DNA of 7,808 nt, from assembly GCA_009692985.1 (NCBI GenBank), contig SHYF01000075.1:1-7808 (forward strand). The letters run 5' to 3'. Both the position numbers and the translations under genes were made by a program. The DNA is from Dehalococcoidia bacterium. GTDB lineage: Bacteria > Chloroflexota > Dehalococcoidia > Lucifugimonadales > SHYF01. The notes under the pieces are model-generated. The model worked only from the letters and a program-made list of their open reading frames with translations, ran no database searches and was not told where the DNA came from. Positions 5,715 through 7,808 of this stretch are shown here, in pieces; position 1 is the first letter of the stretch, and every line of letters begins with the position of its first letter.

Positions 5715-7526
5715 CTAGCTCTCCCTCTCCTGCCGATGAAGCTCAATGACATCGCCTTCCTGGATGTCGTTGAACGCTGTCAGGCCAATGCCGCACTCCA
5801 GCCCAACGGCAACTTCCCTAACGTCGTCTTTGAACCGTTTCAGGCTGGAGATGGTGCCATCGTGGATGACCTGGCCGCCGCGCAAGACTCTGGCCCAGGC
5901 GCTTCTTTGCACTCGTCCGTCGGTAACGAAGGCCCCTGCAACCGTGATACGGCTGCTAAGAGCGAAGACAGCTCGTACTGTAGCATGTCCCTCCACAACA
6001 TCCCTCAGCACCGGCTTGATCAGGCCTTCCAGAGTGCTCGTCACATCTTCCAGAAGTGTATAGATGACGTTGTAGAGACGGATCTCCACGCCTTCTGCGT
6101 CCGCTACGTGCCTTGCACCAGCTTCCAGGGTGGTGTTGAAGCCCAGGATGATGGCCTGGGATGCCACGCCCAGGAATACGTCAGCCTCGGTGATGGACCC
6201 GCTGGCGGCATGGATGATACGGACTTGGGCCTTATCGGTGCTCAACTTGTTCAGGGAGTCCCGCAATGCTTCAACGCTACCCTGAAGGTCTGCCTTGATT
6301 ATCAGGTTCAACTCCTCGGATTCCCCGGCACGGATGCGGCTGAACATCTCCTCCAGGCTGATGTGACGCCCAGCCTTCTGCCGCTCGCGTTCCTCCACCA
6401 GGGCGCGCCCCTCTTGCTCGCTGGCAACCACCATAAAGGTGTCCCCAGCCTGGGGCAACTGGCTTAACCCCAGAACCTCAGTTGGCATGGATGGAGTTGC
6501 TCGTTTGATACGCTGACCAGCATCGTTGACCAGGGCCTTCACCTTGCCCCGAATGTTCCCTGCAACAATGTAGTCGCCTGCCTTGAGGGTCCCGCTCTTC
6601 ACTAGCAGCGTGGCGACAGAACCACGGCTCTTGTCCAACCTGGCTTCCACTACCACGCCCCTGGCCGGCCTATCCGGGTTCGCTTTTAGCTCTGCCACCT
6701 CGGCCACCACCAGGATGTTCTCCAAAAGGTCCTCTATACCTGTGCCCACCTTGGCAGACACCGGTACAGCCACCACCTCGCCTCCCCACTCCTCAACTAG
6801 CAGGTTGTTCTCAGCAAGCTGGCGCTTGACGCGCTCCGGGTCCGCATTGGGCATGTCTATTTTGTTTATGGCCACGACTATTGGCACGCCGGCTGCTTTG
6901 GCGTGGCTAATTGCCTCCAATGTCTGTGGCATGATGCCATCGTCGGCAGCTACAACCAGCACAGCAATGTCGGTGATATCCGCTCCCCTGGCCCTCATGG
7001 CTGTAAATGCCTCATGACCTGGCGTATCCAGAAATGTTATAGGGTGGTCACGATATTTCACCTGGTAGGCGCCAATGTGCTGTGTTATGCCGCCGGCTTC
7101 CTTCGCAGCAACCCTGGTATTGCGAATTGCATCCAGCAGGGTGGTCTTGCCGTGGTCCACATGGCCCAGAATGGTTACGATGGGCGGTCTGGGTAGCAGA
7201 AGAAGGGGGTCCTCTTGCTCCTGCTCCTGGGCTCGAAGGCCCTTAGCAATTTGCTGTTCTGGCACGGCATGGAAGCCAAACGCCGGAACCACAGCTGCGG
7301 CGGTATCGTAATCAATGGCCTGGTTTATATTGGCCATGATGCCTGCCCGCATAAGCTGTTTCATTATGTCTATAGGATTGGCGCGGATGAGCTCGGCCAA
7401 GTGCGCAACGCTGACTACTTGTGGAAGCCTTACCTCTTTGGATGAAACACCGGCACGCTGCCGTGTCTCCCCAGGCTCTCGGCCAGAGCGCATCTGCGTT
7501 GTAGGCGATGAAGGTTCTCTTGCCAT
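5715..7526 (-). CDS. infB: Translation initiation factor IF2
   Basis: IF2 is the GTPase that brings fMet-tRNA to the 30S subunit and promotes subunit joining. At 603 residues it is a short-form IF2 with one N-terminal IF2_N module (about 32-85, [16 protein letters not shown]) and without the long N-terminal extension of E. coli. All GTPase motifs are present: GHVDHGKT (121-128), GGITQHIG (145-152), DTPGHE (167-172), NKID (221-224) and SAK (257-259). Then come beta-barrel domain II (about 285-370), domain III (about 405-500, with [16 protein letters not shown]), and the fMet-tRNA-binding domain IV with [19 protein letters not shown] and [12 protein letters not shown] at the end. The ATG at 7526 has GGAG (7538 down to 7535) eight bases upstream, inside the end of ylxR, three bases after which infB begins. 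Expression is probably coupled to ylxR. Confidence 0.98.
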   Translation of the reverse strand: MAREPSSPTTQMRSGREPGETRQRAGVSSKEVRLPQVVSVAHLAELIRANPIDIMKQLMRAGIMANINQAIDYDTAAAVVPAFGFHAVPEQQIAKGLRAQEQEQEDPLLLLPRPPIVTILGHVDHGKTTLLDAIRNTRVAAKEAGGITQHIGAYQVKYRDHPITFLDTPGHEAFTAMRARGADITDIAVLVVAADDGIMPQTLEAISHAKAAGVPIVVAINKIDMPNADPERVKRQLAENNLLVEEWGGEVVAVPVSAKVGTGIEDLLENILVVAEVAELKANPDRPARGVVVEARLDKSRGSVATLLVKSGTLKAGDYIVAGNIRGKVKALVNDAGQRIKRATPSMPTEVLGLSQLPQAGDTFMVVASEQEGRALVEERERQKAGRHISLEEMFSRIRAGESEELNLIIKADLQGSVEALRDSLNKLSTDKAQVRIIHAASGSITEADVFLGVASQAIILGFNTTLEAGARHVADAEGVEIRLYNVIYTLLEDVTSTLEGLIKPVLRDVVEGHATVRAVFALSSRITVAGAFVTDGRVQRSAWARVLRGGQVIHDGTISSLKRFKDDVREVAVGLECGIGLTAFNDIQEGDVIELHRQERES

Positions 7527-7529
7527 AGG

Positions 7530-7808
7530 CTATGCTCCAGGGGACAAAGGTTGGATTAGGTTGCTCGCGAATTCCTGGAGGCGCTGCCTATCCTGGGCAG
7601 AAATTTGTACCTTCAGGGCATGTTCCAGACGGCTCTTCTTCAGGCCTTGTTCCCAACAGGCGGAAGATTGGCAAAGGTAGGCGCCACGGCCCGCTGCTCT
7701 GCGCCCCAGGTCTACTGTGACCAGGCCTTGGGGCGTTCGCACAATGTGCACCAGTTCCATTTTGGGGCGCTGAGTGCCGCAGGCAACGCACCGCCTCAAA
7801 GGGACATG
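7530..7808 (-). CDS. ylxR: YlxR/RnpM family RNA-binding protein (N-terminus outside window)
   Basis: YlxR (DUF448) is a small basic protein coded between nusA and infB in many bacteria. In Bacillus subtilis it has been linked to RNase P regulation (RnpM); that role is not shown for this lineage. Visible residues run HVPLRRCVACGTQRPKMELV, then RAAGRGAYLCQSSACWEQGLKKSRLEHALKV, both standard for the family. The frame is open to the window edge: upstream of the TTG at 7799 the codons read His-Val-Pro, which are conserved family residues, so the true start lies beyond base 7808 and the TTG is probably an internal leucine. The gene ends three bases before infB and carries infB's ribosome site in its last codons. 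nusA would be expected just outside the window. Confidence 0.93.
   Translation of the reverse strand, partial: HVPLRRCVACGTQRPKMELVHIVRTPQGLVTVDLGRRAAGRGAYLCQSSACWEQGLKKSRLEHALKVQISAQDRQRLQEFASNLIQPLSPGA

Noticed and set aside
5637..6467. A 276-codon open frame on the plus strand opposite infB
   Set aside because: It lies mostly antisense to the clear, fully conserved infB frame, has no recognisable domain, and fits a shadow of a GC-rich gene.

Overview
The window holds ordinary bacterial housekeeping genes and no recognisable defence system, prophage, CRISPR array or RNA gene. The best guess for the source is a Chloroflexota bacterium, perhaps of the Dehalococcoidia/SAR202 side. This rests on recalled gene order (pyrG, a short transaldolase, rho), on a 47-residue DUF5679-type zinc ribbon, and on protein style. 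It is inference, not a database result.

Layout: the genes converge on a point near 3780-3830. The plus strand carries the 3' part of pyrG (CTP synthase, entering from the left edge), tal (transaldolase), rho (transcription terminator) and an uncharacterised PHP-domain metallohydrolase. The minus strand, read from the right edge, carries ylxR (N-terminus cut off), infB (translation initiation factor IF2), rbfA (30S maturation), truB (tRNA pseudouridine-55 synthase) and the small zinc-ribbon gene. ylxR-infB-rbfA-truB is the conserved downstream part of the nusA operon, so the minus-strand block supports translation initiation, ribosome maturation and tRNA modification. The plus-strand genes cover CTP supply, pentose-phosphate carbon shuffling and transcription termination.

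The less ordinary material lies between genes. (1) tal has a promoter-like signal directly after the pyrG stop, placed so that its mRNA would have almost no 5' leader. (2) About 140 bp ahead of rho contain three consecutive inverted repeats, and rho most likely starts at TTG. (3) A perfect 8-bp hairpin separates the two converging gene sets and abuts a stop codon. (4) infB and rbfA, normally close together, are 301 bp apart. That gap holds a 70-bp element bounded by perfect 10-bp inverted repeats and a second hairpin repeat with a CCCTGAGCGAAGTCGAAGGG core. These look like small non-coding repeats inserted into a conserved operon.

I looked for a new biological system and did not find convincing evidence of one. 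The most worthwhile leads are the rho leader, the intergenic repeats and the small zinc-ribbon protein.
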